DNA of 64,000 nt. Source: Ceratodon purpureus. Its lineage: Eukaryota; Streptophyta; Bryopsida; Pseudoditrichales; Ditrichaceae. Both the position numbers and the translations under genes were made by a program. The stretch spans positions 17,270,437 through 17,334,436 of the forward strand of contig CM026428.1 in the NCBI GenBank assembly GCA_014871385.1, read 5' to 3'. Every line of letters starts with the position of its first letter. Position 1 is the stretch's first letter. This document shows, in pieces, positions 21,619 to 34,805 of this stretch. The notes beneath the pieces were generated by a model. It was given only the letters and a program-made list of their open reading frames with translations, was not told where the DNA came from and searched no databases.

Positions 21619-24600
21619 TCACTTTCCAGAGGTGTGACCCACACCATTGCCATATTCCACAATTTCCGGCACATCTGCTTTCCTCCGGCTCCTGTGCTCT
21701 GGACGCTTCGAATCTCCTTGGCCTGCACTCGAGTGTCGGACACCTTTCTCATGTTCCTTAGCCCGTTGCCCAAGTAGCTGAACACGCCGCCCATGCTCTT
21801 CCAAATCAAAATCTACCGCTGAAGCTCTTGAGTAACCTGGATGAAGAAGAGGTCCAGAATGATACACCCGCTCTTGCTTAGTCTGATGTCCCTGCAGGCA
21901 GTCAGCTCAGGATATTTGCAAACTCACAACCCTAGGCCCAACCTCATATCTTACAAACTCATCATTAAAAAGATTCATAATCTCCTGAGCTTCGTCCGAG
22001 CTTCTAGCTGATTATGATTAAGTAAAGGCACGACCGTTCATAGATGAATGGATAACTTTGACCACAGCACAATCGAACGTACTCAATGTCACCTGGATAG
22101 TGATGCATGGCACCATCACGACCTAGTGAACACTTGTCGTAAACAATAACTAGGTGTATTCGCCTCAAAGAGCGCGCCATAATCCTTAGCACTTCATCCG
22201 GTGGGAACCTCAATCTCCAGCAGCCCCACCAGGAAACATTTGCTTCCCTTTCTACAGGTACACACTCCTACCAGATGAATAAATTTTGAACATCTCATCA
22301 CAACCCTCACAACTAGAATCCCAACGCCACAAGGAACTCACAATTCTACAGGTGTGACAATCTAAATAATCCCTACAGCCCACTGACTTGGGCTCTATCT
22401 TAATCTGGTGATAACTATGAAAACTGATCGAGCGCATTACTGTCGGAACATGCACCATTCGACTTAGTTCTCAAAAGCTGCAAAAGCAACTTGAGAACTA
22501 CTCATCACAAGCAGTTCTCATACATAGGTGACAGTTGTCAGGGACTTTACCGCAATTGGAACCTTGGACATGGCATCCCTTTGATGGGGATCAACTGGAG
22601 GTACATCCCGCCTGTGGGGACCATCACTTGCAATCGCAAAAGCTTGATCGTGCTTATAGCCCGGTTCTCGCTTCAACAAGTCGTTTTTGTGATTCGCTTC
22701 CGATCTGTCACTGCGCCTGTTCAGACCCTCCCCCTCAGCATGTCCTAAATCACTGTCGCGGGTTCTCCCACCACCTCGGTCCCTGTAATAATTCCCACCT
22801 GGCCCATTTCTGCTAAGAGGTGCAGATACGATAATTGACTTGTCCAAGTGATGGTTATAATTTCCTTGGTGCAGATCGGACACTGTCATTGCTTTGCTTG
22901 GTCGAGACATAGACCGAGATCCGCCAGTTCTAGGGTCCTCATCTTTGAGTTTCTTATTCCAGGAGCCACTTCCACCACTACCCATCAAAGGAGGCTGGGG
23001 TCCTGAACGTGTAGCTACAGAAGGAACACCATATGGTCGGCTCAGTGTAACTGGTGACGTGCCTTGTACTTCTGTGTATGTTGCTCGTGGTTGGGCAGCA
23101 TGCATCGGATATGCCACAGCCTTGTCTTCGTGAAGAGGACCAAATTTCTCACTCTTGCTTTTCGATTGACCTGGTCGGCTACGTGATCTCTGGAAAAGAC
23201 AATCCAAAAATGTCAGCCACATTTCATGCTCAACCAAACGCAAAAGCAGAAGTAAGGGAGCAAAATGCAAAGCACAACAGGTTACATGAAAATCTTACAT
23301 ATGCTAAGGAAGCAGCGAGCTCAGCATTAGCCTCTGGAGCACCACCAGGTCTAACTGCACGGTCCCTGGTGCCCGGGCGTTTCATCTCAGAGTTCCTTGT
23401 TCTTGCTCCTTGTGCTCTTTGTCTGGAACATATCACAGGAATCAAACTTAGCTTCGAAAGAAAGGAATTCACTGCAGATGTATAAAATTACTGACACCAA
23501 CAGCATTGCGTGGCTCTACTTGGTGCTTCCTACAACATGGTAGAAACCGACTGAGTGCTTCGCAAAAGCAGATTGTCATGTGAAGAGATTTTCTACTATA
23601 TTTTCTTCAAGTCACAGACTACAATTATCGCCCACAGAGGAGTACTTGTATAAGCATGACAAGAGCGCCAAGCTCACGAGTCTGCACGCAATCTAGGTCA
23701 AACTTCAAAGGGGTCAAGTCTGAAACATATCTTGATAATTGAGAAGGCAAAATTTACCTTCGAGCTTCATCATCCCGAATCTTGGCGTCAAACTCCTTGC
23801 TTGGAGGGTATTGGGGCAAGCTTGAGGGGTCGCAAGCAAAAGGCTTGCTGGTAAAAAACTGTGAGGAGACAAGAAAAATGCACCCTATCAATGTACGAAG
23901 GAGAAGATGGCAATTACGGAAATTAATAACTAAAACTCTAATTTTTTTGAAGGGAACACTCCCCCCCCACCCTTGGGGGTGCTTATTTCTCTAAACATCA
24001 CTCTCAGGAATTGTTGATGCCACCATGACATATCATCTGTACTCGAGATGAATCAAAAGTGCTAAAGCCTCTTACCTCACTAGCTAAAGCTTGAGCCGCA
24101 CTTCCCCGATCGGCAGGTTCAATCGCTAAGAGTGTGTCGAGCAATGCTAAGGATGAGGCTGGAAATTCCTTAAACGTTTCATTAATGCAGCGCTTATATG
24201 GTTGCTGTGGCTTGAATATAGTAGCATGAGGCAATTTGGACTTCCTCCAATACTCCTCGGATGGGGAACCGCATAACTTAAAAATCTTATGTAGCTGCTC
24301 AACCTGCCACAACACACCCAGGCCGAAACCGTTCCACTTAGTTTCTACAACTACGATACTTCGGAAAACAAATACTGGCTAATTAAGGGAGATGACCTAT
24401 CATCAAAGGTCCCGTGTTACACAATTAAGCCCGAAAACTTAGTCATCTCAGATATGAGAATGACACTATTTCTAAACTTGAGGAGACTCGTACATCTTGT
24501 ACTGGAGGTCATCCCTTGATAACGACCTATAACAGAACAAGGTGCTACTCTCCACCAGAAGCAACTCTTTGCATTGCAATGTCTAACACATTAAATATTG

Positions 24601-26542
24601 CTACGTAACGCGTCCGATTGCAGAAGTTATAAGCAATGACAAGGGAAGATTTCAAAATTTTAAAAATCAAACCTCAGTTCGTCCAGGCATAATAGGTTTG
24701 CCGGCTAGCAGTTCTGCCAGTATGCAACCTGTACTCCAAAGGTCCACTGCCACACCGTACTCTGTCGCTCCAAGCAGTAGCTCAGGGGGTCGGTACCACA
24801 ATGTCACCACACGACTTGTCAGAGGCTGCTTCTGATCCGGGTTGAAAAAAGTAGCGAGCCCAAAATCTGCAATCTTTAACACGCCACCGTTGTCCAGCAA
24901 TAAGTTGGATCCTTTGATATCTCTATGCAGGACACCTTGTCGATGACAATGCTCCAATCCTCGTAGCAACTGTTGCAGATAACACTTCACCTGCGAATAA
25001 CCAACCACAAACCATGATCGTGGCCCCAGATTGTTTGAAAAAACACTCCCAACGATACGTCAACGCCATGATATTCAATACAAAACAAGAAATTCAAGAG
25101 TCCCCCAAGATAATCTCCCAAACAGAAAGAAAAGTGGGTTTTAATTTACAAAAAAGGGCAGATCCAGCCGTCCAAATTGTACGGCCAATCGTTTTGGTCT
25201 TCCTCAGCCCAAGAACTTGACATTGAGGAGATCAAAAAACCAAATAAACATAGAGAGGCTCGCCCACCAAACCCACTGACAACACACTATCTCTTAAATG
25301 GGAAGAGGCAGCAACATCTATAAGAGAGCATGACTTCAAATGCTCAAAATCCTTCTCCTACTGCGAATCCTGCTTTGTGGTGCTTCCTCTTTAAATTTCC
25401 AACAGGACCATTTAATAGGAAGATTCAGTGGAGAAGTTTCTTAAAAGAACTCAAGAATAAGATCCCTCCGAGCTCAATGAGCTAAAACTAACATGTTGCC
25501 AGTGCGCAGAATTCAAAGACACGACTATGCGCTCATTAAGGACAACTTACACCAAAAAAGTGATGTCAACACATACCCATAGCCAATAACAGAACGACCG
25601 AAGTTTTTTCAGAACAGAATGACTGGTGAAGGGAATATCTCCAAACCTGAGCTTCCGTGAACATGATACCCGGACATGCGGCGAGGCCTGCAAGGTCATG
25701 TTCCATATACTCAAACACAAGATAGAGGCTGCACGACATTCGAGAGGTCACCAATCCTTCGAGCTTTACAACGTTGGGATGATCGAGCCGTCGTAGCACC
25801 TGAATCTCTCGTGCCATAAAGCGCACACTCTCTGGTTCCAGATTATCAAATCGAACCTTTTTCAAAGCCACAATCTTTCCAGTTTCGAGATCCCGAGCTT
25901 TATACACATTGCTGTAGGTTCCCTGTCCAATCTGGACAAACACAAAATTCACTGTCAATGCCTGCATTCAGGACTATTCCCTACGGGCTACAACAGATTG
26001 AGCAAGTGCTCTACCTCCTGTTCTGTGTCAACAATTAGCATCTTGAGAAAACAGCATTCCATCCCGACTCACAGACTCCAATGCAGTAGAGGACGGAACT
26101 TCAATTGAAAACTCAAGCGACTCACTTTGTCGAGCTTCTCGAACGACGCAGCATGCCGGGGTATCCAGCCCTTGATGGCCTCACCAGCCACCTGCGACAG
26201 CCAGCTCGGCCATCCGGCTGCTACTTGCTCTCCCTCCAAGTTCTTCGGCACAACACCCGACCTAGGATGTGGCTGCCCATGCGTCCTGTCTCCTCGTCTC
26301 CTGCTCTCAGCTGCATCATCCGATTTGAGCTGTACCAACTCCGAGCCATTCTGCTTGGTCCGAACTTTCGGCCGATCTTTATCCTTGTCGATCACATATA
26401 CAGGGTCTGCAGTCTCAACCTTCGCACTCGCGCTGGGACGTCGCACTGCAGACCGAGCGCCAGAAAACTGGTTGCTGGCCTTCTCATTAGGGCTTTCCGA
26501 CTCCTCATGGGGTACCCTAGCCTTGGCGCACGCACAGCCCAT
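21619..26542 (-). CDS. CDK-like Ser/Thr protein kinase, IBS1/At1g54610 type
   Basis: Eight exons: complement(join(21619..21882, 22551..23189, 23299..23422, 23758..23858, 24076..24303, 24673..24990, 25647..25931, 26126..26542)), 791 aa. All introns are GT-AG and phases agree. The N-terminus MGCACAKA is a Gly2 myristoylation plus Cys palmitoylation signal. The kinase domain starts near residue 140: IGQGTYSNVYKARD, VALKKV (Lys163), SVRFMAREIQVLRRLDHPN, HRDIKGSN (Asp258), ADFGLATFF (Asp276), SRVVTLWYRPPELLLGAT, DLWSTGCILAELL. The C-terminus keeps the family block YHSGPLLHP...LEEHGRRVQLLG. The middle is basic and Ser-rich. Plant relatives (IBS1/CRK9 group) are membrane-anchored CDK-like kinases without a proven cyclin partner; IBS1 acts in BABA-induced defence priming. 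The substrate is unknown. The last two exons are less certain than the kinase core. Confidence 0.9.
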
Positions 26543-28140
26543 CCCTGTGCCCCTCTCGTCAAAGACCTTCTAATCCAAGGACCGCCGGACCACCTCCGGC
26601 CTTTGCAGGCACTAGTCGTCCTTCTGCGCAACCTCAGCATATGCGCGCCTCACGGCCATCACCCGGCCGACGGAGCCCCACTCGACCTCTCGGTAAACCT
26701 CTCCAGAACAACCCTCCTACATCACCCGCACTCAAGGACGACACAACACTGCACCATCCACTCGTCCGCCCGCAGCCACGCCAACACCTGCCTTGCTGCT
26801 CCCAGCACCAACCTCCCCACTCCCATCCCCCACCACACTGCGCATTTCTCCCTCGTCCCCCTTGAGATCGGCTACCATCACAGCCACAGCCACAGCCCCG
26901 GACCTAAGGACTCCGCAGAGCAGCTCCTCCTCCGCCTCCCCCTTCCGCCATCGCAACTCGCCCCTCACACCATAGCCAAGCAAAGCTATGGCCCCCTACT
27001 CTACCCTAATCAAACCCCCTCCCTCCCTCCCTCCGTCCGACCCTCGCCACAATGTGTGTCAGAAGCCCCCACAGACCTCCCAATTCCGCCCCTGCCTCGC
27101 CGTACTGCCCACCCCACCCCCGACGCCTCCCTCCCTCGCGCGTCGTCGCTCCTCACATGCCAGCAGCAGCAGCAAGCAATGCCACCCCTCCGCAGGGTAC
27201 CAGTCGAGCCCCCCGCGGCAACCCCGGCGTCCCGACAGCCACTCCTTGACCTCAGGCAATGCACATGAGCAGGAGCATGAGCAGGAGCATGAGCATGAGC
27301 ACAGCAGCAGTAACTGGAGTTATCAACCGGAGACGCCGTGGTCCCTTGCTCGCTCAGTCCCTCTCTTGCAACCCGAACAACCCGAGGGGGATCATGGCAT
27401 CAGTGGGAGTGCTCAGATCATCTCATGGCTCCCGACTCCCGTTCCCGTTGCACCCACGGCTCCGCAGGTAAGTTCGCAATCACTGCACCCACCCCGGCAC
27501 CGGCACCGGCACCCGACTTGCAGGTGGGTAGGGAACCCCGTTCCCTACAGACTAGTACCGTGCCAGTGCACCTCACCTACAGGGCACTGAGGCTCTCCCC
27601 AAGCCTCTGCACTCTGCACTCTGCACTCTGCTCAAGCTCAGTTTACGTTGCTCCAGCCTCGCTATCACCATCGCCATTGCATCGCATCGCATCGCCCCCA
27701 AGCCAAGCCCGCCCCCTCTCGCCTCGACCGTTCTGCCTGGTGAACGCCCTAGGCCTGTTCCAGGTAGAATCCGTTCCCCTCCCCTTCCGCGGATACGGGG
27801 GACTGGGGGCCCGTTCCGTTGGGGCTTATTCCCTCCCGGGTGTCCGCGTATGCGTGCCAGTGGGGCTAAGGTTAGGTTCCTTCGTTCCTTCCTCTCGTTC
27901 CCGTCCATGTCTGGACTCTGGGGCCCTGCCCTAGGCTCGCATTGGTTCCCAGCTTTATGGGGGCCCCTGCCTCTGCGCTGCCCTGCCCTGTGTTAGCCTC
28001 GGAGGCATGTGAGTGAGTGCAATGACCATGTTCCCCTTTTTCAGAGAATGATATCCTTTTGAGATTTGAGATTTGAGATTAGGGGAGCTGTGACTATTGA
28101 TGTTGATGTGTATAGGGTAGATGTACCTATTACTGCGCAT
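26543..28140 (-). promoter_or_regulatory. GC-rich leader and promoter region of the kinase gene
   Basis: A C-rich (+ strand) island of about 1.5 kb immediately upstream of the kinase ATG, with sharply higher GC than the surrounding DNA. It includes short tandem repeats: ATGAGCAGGAGC units at 27265-27303, GGCACC at 27499-27515, and CACTCTG at 27609-27632. GGGCACAG directly before the ATG (about 26545) could be a splice acceptor for a 5' UTR intron. Several long frames cross the region on both strands, but they are low-complexity Pro/Ser/Arg products of skewed base composition and show no domain. I interpret it as promoter plus 5' UTR; no TATA box was identified. Confidence 0.45.
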
Positions 28141-28589
28141 TTAAGGACTTGGCCACGTGTGTCAACCACAAATTAGAAATTTACTTGGAACTTATTATAT
28201 GAGAATTGGAAAGATATGAATTGATTTTATAAGTGTCTTTTCAAAATTTAATTTTGAAATTGTATGACATCCGATGAAAGAATTCAAATAGGTAGGGTTT
28301 GAAGCGACTTCTGAAACGCCAAATCACCTATGCTTGCGCATACTGCCCCTATGATTGTGTACCATGAGATTACCACAATCTCCTTAACAAGAGTATGTTG
28401 TGTGAAATAAAGAAACATTTTACTCATGTCCATGTAATCAAACAATTGTTGAATAGAATTTGTACAGAGTCAAATGGACATATACTTCTCCTACTTAATA
28501 GATCCAAATTCCTCCCAAAAAGTAATAGAGATGATTGTTTTACAATTTCTTACTAGACTGCGTGATGATCAAATAAGCTAATGTAGGAC
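28141..28589. other. AT-rich spacer
   Basis: Intergenic DNA between the kinase promoter island and the CAP-G fragment. No gene was seen. Confidence 0.4.
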
Positions 28590-28848
28590 ATTTGTAAAGA
28601 AGAGAGAATTTCATCCCTGCAATTAGTTGGCAAGCCCGAGAGCGAACAGTCTTGTTGGCAGCATCCACCAGCACCAATAAGTGCTTCAAAAATTCCTCCT
28701 TAAACAAATTACACTCCTCCGCATGCTCCTCATCCCGCCACGACGTTTCCCACAAGCGCCTTGGCACATGGCTCCTCATGACCACTCCGTCTTTGCTCTC
28801 ACACCAAAACGAATCTCCAGTACAACTCGAACCTACAATGTCTCGCAA
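28590..28848 (-). pseudogene. Condensin subunit CAP-G (NCAPG)-like gene fragment
   Basis: The minus-strand frame contains EEFLKHLLVLVDAANKTVRS followed by RACQLIAG, matching the conserved N-terminal HEAT-repeat segment of condensin CAP-G (consensus FLEFLL...NKTVRFRACQ). CAP-G is about 1000 aa and binds the condensin kleisin on chromosomes; here fewer than 60 homologous residues remain. The expected splice donor after the block is absent (GCAGGGATG). The segment upstream on the minus strand (about 28995-29045) offers MAAGVPEAENRLPLKF, which could be the original start exon, but a stop follows directly. It is probably a captured or truncated copy; whether it is transcribed cannot be judged. Confidence 0.6.
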
Positions 28849-30387
28849 TCAACAAACACTCTCGAGCTAGAAACAAGAGGCGCGCATTTTAATCAACTAC
28901 AAACCTCCCGAATCAATTGAGGTCAGAACCGTTCCTCTCCATGCCACTCTTCCTCAAACTAAAATTTCAACGGCAATCGATTTTCCGCCTCTGGTACTCC
29001 GGCCGCCATTACTCCAAGCTCCGCAGTCTCCGTAGAGCTCTACTTGCCTCCACGTCGACTTTCCAAAGCTGCAATTCACTGCAATTCACGACCAAACCCT
29101 CACGCCAAACCACGACATCCGCTCTTGAGCTCAAAATACGAAGAGTATTCTAAATTGCGAAGCAGAAGTCATCTACTTGAAACGCACATTTGAGGTGGTA
29201 CAATCTCGTGAGGGTGTAGATATCATGGATTTTCGTTATTACAGTCCAGTAAGTGAGTATGTTAATGCAAGAATGCGCAGACATAGGTGCACGTTGTGCA
29301 ACGATGGGGTTTTTCGCAATAATAGGTGCACTTACCACTACATATATTCAATGGATGGTGCAGATGATCTTGGTGTACTTGGCTTGTTGCTTGAATGGCT
29401 TGGCTTGTGGATGGCATGGTAAGTTTATGTATCTCTCCGACTTACTACTTGTGAAGTATTGTTCTTCAAAGAACAGCTCAATCTCCAAACAAATTAATGT
29501 GGTCATCCAGACCATCGCAACACTGTCCAAGTTAAACATACCCAATCACCACGAACTTAATGTCCTATGCAACACTTGGCTTTGGTAATGTACTTAAAAC
29601 ACACATCTCACTTGCAATTTTAAACGTTGAAGTATATGAAAACTTTGGCCGAAGCCAAATTTTTATTGGTTGTAGTTCAAAAGTTGTTTTCATAGTCTAA
29701 ATTTCTAAAAGAGAATAATTTACTAATGAACAACTTACAAAGAAATAAATAATCAATGTCGTTATTAAAAAGTAATGAAGCCATAGATTTGAACAAAAAA
29801 ATTCAAAAAATTACCATATTATAAAACTTTCATTTAAATCTATTCCTGCCAATACAAATTTTGAAATGTATAGATTTTGTTTGTAATTCAATTTAGAAGG
29901 AATTTTTTATTTTAGGTTCTAATTATTATTATAAAATATCATTTAGAAATATCATTATTGAATCTAATTATTCAAATAGAATGTAAAATTGAAGCCAACA
30001 ACCTTTCATTTTCATGCCACATCTAAAATATTCCTCAAAGTAATTCTTTATAACTGTTTGTTATAATCATTTATTCTCAAAAAATAAATGTGTTTACTTT
30101 GGGTGTTTAAATATGGACCTTTTAGAGTCCTTTCAAATCATGAATTTCCAATTGTCTGGAGTCTTTAAATCCGGCCTATTCCCTACAAATTGTGAAATGT
30201 CTAAGATTAAAGCACCATAATCCGCCACTTTTGGAGCCTTTGTGCAGGTTAAAGGACATGATCGTTGGCAAAAAAAAATAGATAAAAAGTTGGACAATCA
30301 TAGAGAACATGAAAAAAAAATGAATGTGTTGCACATTATTAGGACATTTAGGAGATCAAATTTGAACAAATTTTTATAAAGATGAAG

Positions 30388-30426
<39 letters not shown>

Positions 30427-31380
30427 GGTTACACATTAATCCCTAAAGCATCAATTCAACAAAATTGGTTGATTTATCCTCCAATCAAGCTCATGCTTTC
30501 TCCTCTTTCATATGATGAAGCTGAAATTTTGGCTCAGCATATTTTAGCTATAGTGGGGCAGAAAAATATCTGCTCAAAAGTGTGGCATATTCTCAAAAAC
30601 TACCCACAAAACAATTATTTTGGAGAAACTTCATAAATTCAACAAAAATTGATGTATTTTTTTTTTTAACTCTACATATTATAAAAGATGTAGTTGGTTA
30701 TGTTTTCACTACGTTAATTTTCAATACAATAATGCTTTTATCAAGGTTCTAAATGTCTAATGAAGGTGAAATTATGAACGCATTCAATTAGAAGAGCCTC
30801 CATTCTTATCTACTTGGAAAAATGGATTTTTGACCTCCAAAACATTGTTGTCTCCTACTACAAAGAAAAAAAGTTTTTTTCCAACTTCAAACATTATAAT
30901 CTTACAAAAGGTGTGGACTACATATCTAGGATTTGGTGTACATGTATGTTACTCGCCAAGGATCACGGTCATCACAGCAAACAAGGGCTGAAAACTCGGC
31001 CTAAGACCGCGGTTGTTTCGGAGGACAAGGAGTTCAAGAACGGTGACACTTAGAGTTACGACGTAGTTAGCGGAATCAAGACATTATAAGATTAGCACTA
31101 GAACATAGTACGGGCACTTCTTGCTTCACAGAGATCATACTTTTGATTAAGCTTAGACTCTTACTAGTAGATTCTCTCCTTGTATTTCCATGTTTTGCAC
31201 ACGAACACCATGGAAAATATGATGACACTTTGATCAATATTGGTAAAAAATTGCAGTATTGTGACATCAACCTAGTATTGACCCTACATCTTCTCCTTGA
31301 AAGATGCAATTTAGCCTGGGCGGTTCATGAGTACATCTATTCAACAGAGGAAGAACAGCCAAAATGGGGTTCTGTACTAT
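28849..31380. other. Intergenic DNA; no supported gene
   Basis: 28850-29160 remains GC-balanced and may be the decayed 5' region of the CAP-G copy. 29600-30900 is AT-rich with a (TA)n tract at 30391-30423. Frames at 30814-31053 and 31143-31382 on + show no recognised domain. Confidence 0.4.
30391..30423. repeat. (TA)n microsatellite
   Basis: About 16 TA repeats; the frame beginning here reads YIYIYIY and is not a gene. Confidence 0.9.
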
Positions 31381-34300
31381 AATTACAATGCATACTTTAG
31401 TCCATCGGCTCCAACCAAAGTGAACATAAAACTCAAAAAACACAATATGTACATCATTTGTAAATAATTTCTAATGGAAATCAGTGGACCTTACCAAGAA
31501 ACGATCAATGGGATGGAGAGGCAAACTACTTTACTGTACTCACACACATTTACATCAAGAGATACTTAATATGTATATCAGCGACAAACGGGCCGCATAC
31601 TATCGCTACCTCATAACAACGATCTCCTGAAGCTCCACATCTAGAATAAAATCTGCCACCAACAGCCAGATTGCTAACGTTACACACTCGGACTGCTACT
31701 ACAGCCAGAAAACCAATCCTACACACACGCTACAGATGAAATATCTTGCTTTGATAGACAACCACGTTTCAATAATATGAAGTCCTTAAGTTCATATGAG
31801 TGCAAGATGAATTCAAAACTTATAGTCAATAGCCAACATTAGAATGTTTCGAAGGACATCAATGATAACATCTTGATGTTCATGAAAATGTCTAAGATGA
31901 CGTCCATGATGTCCATGACGTCCCTACAAACATATATTTGGATGACATACTTCAAGTTTATTGCATGAATAGAGGCGGCTAGGGTCATTTGTTGCAACTA
32001 GAGTGCGGCTAGGGTTAATTGCCGCGACCTTTAAGTGGAATGAGAGGATGCACAAATCTCATTTTTGCCTTCATTTTTTCAAAAAATTAAAGTTTAGAGT
32101 GTTGAGGTTTTAAAAGTGATGCCATTTTTTTAGAATGATTATAATTTATAGTAAGAAAATAGTGGTTGTAGAAAGAGCCATGGAACATGCACTGTTTGAG
32201 AGATGTGTCTGCAACATTAAAAGGTTTCTTTTTTTCTCTCTGAATGGATACAAGTGAGGATGCTATGTCGCCTTAATGATACACAAGTTAGCCATTAGGA
32301 GAAAACTGAGGTCACAAAAGAGCTTTTGAGACTGGCACGTGAGAAAAATAAAAGGGGTGCCTGTGCACTTTTGACGGTGGCACCCAAGGTGCAACCGTGG
32401 TGCCAGCGCTACGGGCGCGCGGGTTCCAATCAATCACCTCGAGGAAGCGTGTATGTGCTGAGTTGCTACAGTATCAGCGCTGACAGCAAGCGTTGCTGTT
32501 GCGCACACATCCCGAGCCCTGGTGCTCATGTCAGTAGAGATTTCTGGCATCCTATTAAAGGAAGGAGTTACACTTTAGGACAATCTAAACATTCAAACAT
32601 TCAACCCCAGCCATGTCAGCGCCAGCGAGCACTCCTCCACGCTACGGAACTCCCTTCCTTAACTCAATGGGCAACATTTCTGGCATCTGCTGCCAGCAGC
32701 AGGGGGGCCTTTAGGCAACCGGTTTACCTAACCCGGGATGTCTTAGAGGGCCCCTTTGTGACCTCAAATTTCCCCTAATGAATTCTTGATGTATGTTGTT
32801 ACAGTCTTGATGCAAAAGGTATTATATAAGGAAGTGTAGCTCCTGGATAAAAACTTGGATTCTAGACACAACTAGGAAAGGCTGTCGCGACTTGCAAATG
32901 AACAATGTATCAAGCATGTATATGTAGGTATGGCCTTCAGGGTTGTAGCACGCACCATAAATTTACATCATAGATGTCACCATAGATGTCACCATAGATG
33001 TCACCATAGATGTCACCATAGATGTCACCATAGATGTCACCATAGATGTCACCATAGATGTCACCATAGATGTCTCCATAGATGTCATTAGAAATGCCAT
33101 AAGCAATTTCAATAGAGATGTCATTAGACATGGCATCAAAGATGTCGCTATAGATGTCACTAGAGATGTTAATATAGATGTCACCAAGGAATCAAGATGT
33201 CACTACAGATTTCTTAGGTGGATGTTTGTGCCCAAACTTTGAATTCTACAACCTTGTGTTCTATGGGCAATGGTGATGAAGAATGTAGTAGGAACCGCAA
33301 ACCCTTGTAAGCATTTGAGGATGTTGTGAGGTAACTTGCTGCTATGTGCATTCATGCACCTTTACATACTGCGCCAATTATTGTTATGCACACATTAGCA
33401 ACAGTGAGGTGTTGTGCGTAAAGTCCTACACAACGTCAACAAACACCAGAGACGTCTACTTGGACATCCGTTATAACATGTGGCAGATTTAAATACAATA
33501 CAATGTTTTGAATTGAGAAGGATTTGTTATATTTTGGAATTGGAAATCACATCAATTGATATTTGCTTTGTATGCCTTGCTACTGTAATGTCGTTGTATG
33601 TATATATGACTTTGGCAGTATTAATTGAGTAGGCTACATTATGCTCATAGATTTTGGGATGAAGGAGAAGGACACTGAGATGCTTATAGACAAAAGGGCG
33701 AGTCACTAGTGGATTCATAGAGCCATAATTAAATGTAGATGACCCATACACATGAGGACGGATGAACAATAAGGTATAAACATGATGTTGTGCACGACGT
33801 CCTTGCAGACGTTTGCTCAATCAAATCCGAGTTTTTGACAACGTCCAAGATGTTTATTATAGTGTATGCAAAGATGTCTTGCTAGATGATGTAGATTGTA
33901 GTCCGAGCTGTGAAGCATCCAACACACAATATAGTGTAGGATGACGGTGCATCCTTTATACGTGTATGGCACATACTATGCATATGTAGATTGTCCTACT
34001 AATGTGAAATACTCCAATTTTCTTTGATTGTGAATCCTTTTTTAACGACATGTATTTCTCGCCCTAACATCTTAACCCTAAACCATGTCTGAAGAGATGT
34101 CACGATAGTCTCATATTCATTCCTCGAGACGTCAACCATAGCATCCGCAATATCTTCATACATAAAACAACAAACATACAATAGTCATACTAGATATTGG
34201 CAACGCCGTCCACACGGACATCACCATGTCAACTATTGTATCTTCTGAGATATAGAGATGTCCGCATAAATCAACAGCCAGATACAGTACACGTTTCTAT

Positions 34301-34805
34301 AGACATCTATGCTTACATTGAGCTATCAATGCACAATGTTTTAAAAATCACATTCATGTCTTATGTGACATCCTTATGAGCACCTTTCTCATTCAAAAAC
34401 CACTCAAAAATTTGCAAATGTGGCACGCCACATCATTTTACCTCACCTCCACGTTGGATTTTGAGGTCTACGTCAGAGTTTTGCTCTACCACGTCAGCAT
34501 ATGGAAAAACCACGTCATATTCCACGTCACCATTAGAAAATATGAAATTTAGTGCCATGTAGCAATGCCCGTCATTTTGTCGTTGCGGTGTCGTCGACGT
34601 GGCATCCACTTGGCACCGTTTTCTCCCTCCCAAAATCACCGAAAATTGTTCGTGTTACAAGGATGTCGACGTGTTTTTTGTGATATCCCCCCATGTTTCA
34701 ACCTATTACTCACGTTAGTACGACCGAAGGATATTGATTTGAATGTCCACATGTCTCTCAAGACATGACTGAAAACATCACCAAAAATGTTGATTTCTTA
34801 TAGTG
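31381..34805. mobile_element. Probable CACTA-family region, right end at 34805
   Basis: From about 31850 to 34805 the DNA is dense in GATGTC, GACGTC, GACATC and ACGTC motifs, the same motif load as in the proven CACTA element at 9269-11188. It ends GATTTCTTATAGTG at 34805, matching that element's TTTTTTATAGTG terminus; a second terminus-like TTATTATAGTG ends at 33864. I did not find a matching CACTATAA left end, so the length is uncertain and 31381-31850 may lie outside. It contains a 12-bp minisatellite at 32969-33089. A GC-rich patch at 32330-32780 carries a 150-codon + frame without a recognised domain. No transposase was seen. Confidence 0.5.
32969..33190. repeat. 12-bp minisatellite (TAGATGTCACCA)n
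   Basis: About nine nearly perfect copies of TAGATGTCACCA (32969-33078), then diverged units to about 33190. The minus frames through it encode GDIYGDIY or MVTSMVTS repeats and are artefacts. The unit holds the GATGTC core found throughout this CACTA-like region. Confidence 0.95.

Noticed and set aside
22518..22550. Stop at 22518 as the end of the kinase gene
   Set aside because: A GCG|GTAAAG donor at 22550 joins in phase to an exon (21882) carrying the family-typical YHSGPLL...EEHGRRVQ C-terminus, so the gene continues.
26105..27590. Long + strand frames (387 and 200 codons)
   Set aside because: They run antisense to kinase exon 1 and through its GC-rich leader, are low-complexity Pro/Ser/His sequences, and show no domain. 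The minus-strand kinase explains the DNA.
32937..33187. Minus frames encoding GDIY or MVTS repeats
   Set aside because: They are products of the 12-bp minisatellite.
32969..33190. Possible CRISPR-like array
   Set aside because: The units are contiguous 12-bp tandem repeats without unique spacers, in a plant nuclear context.
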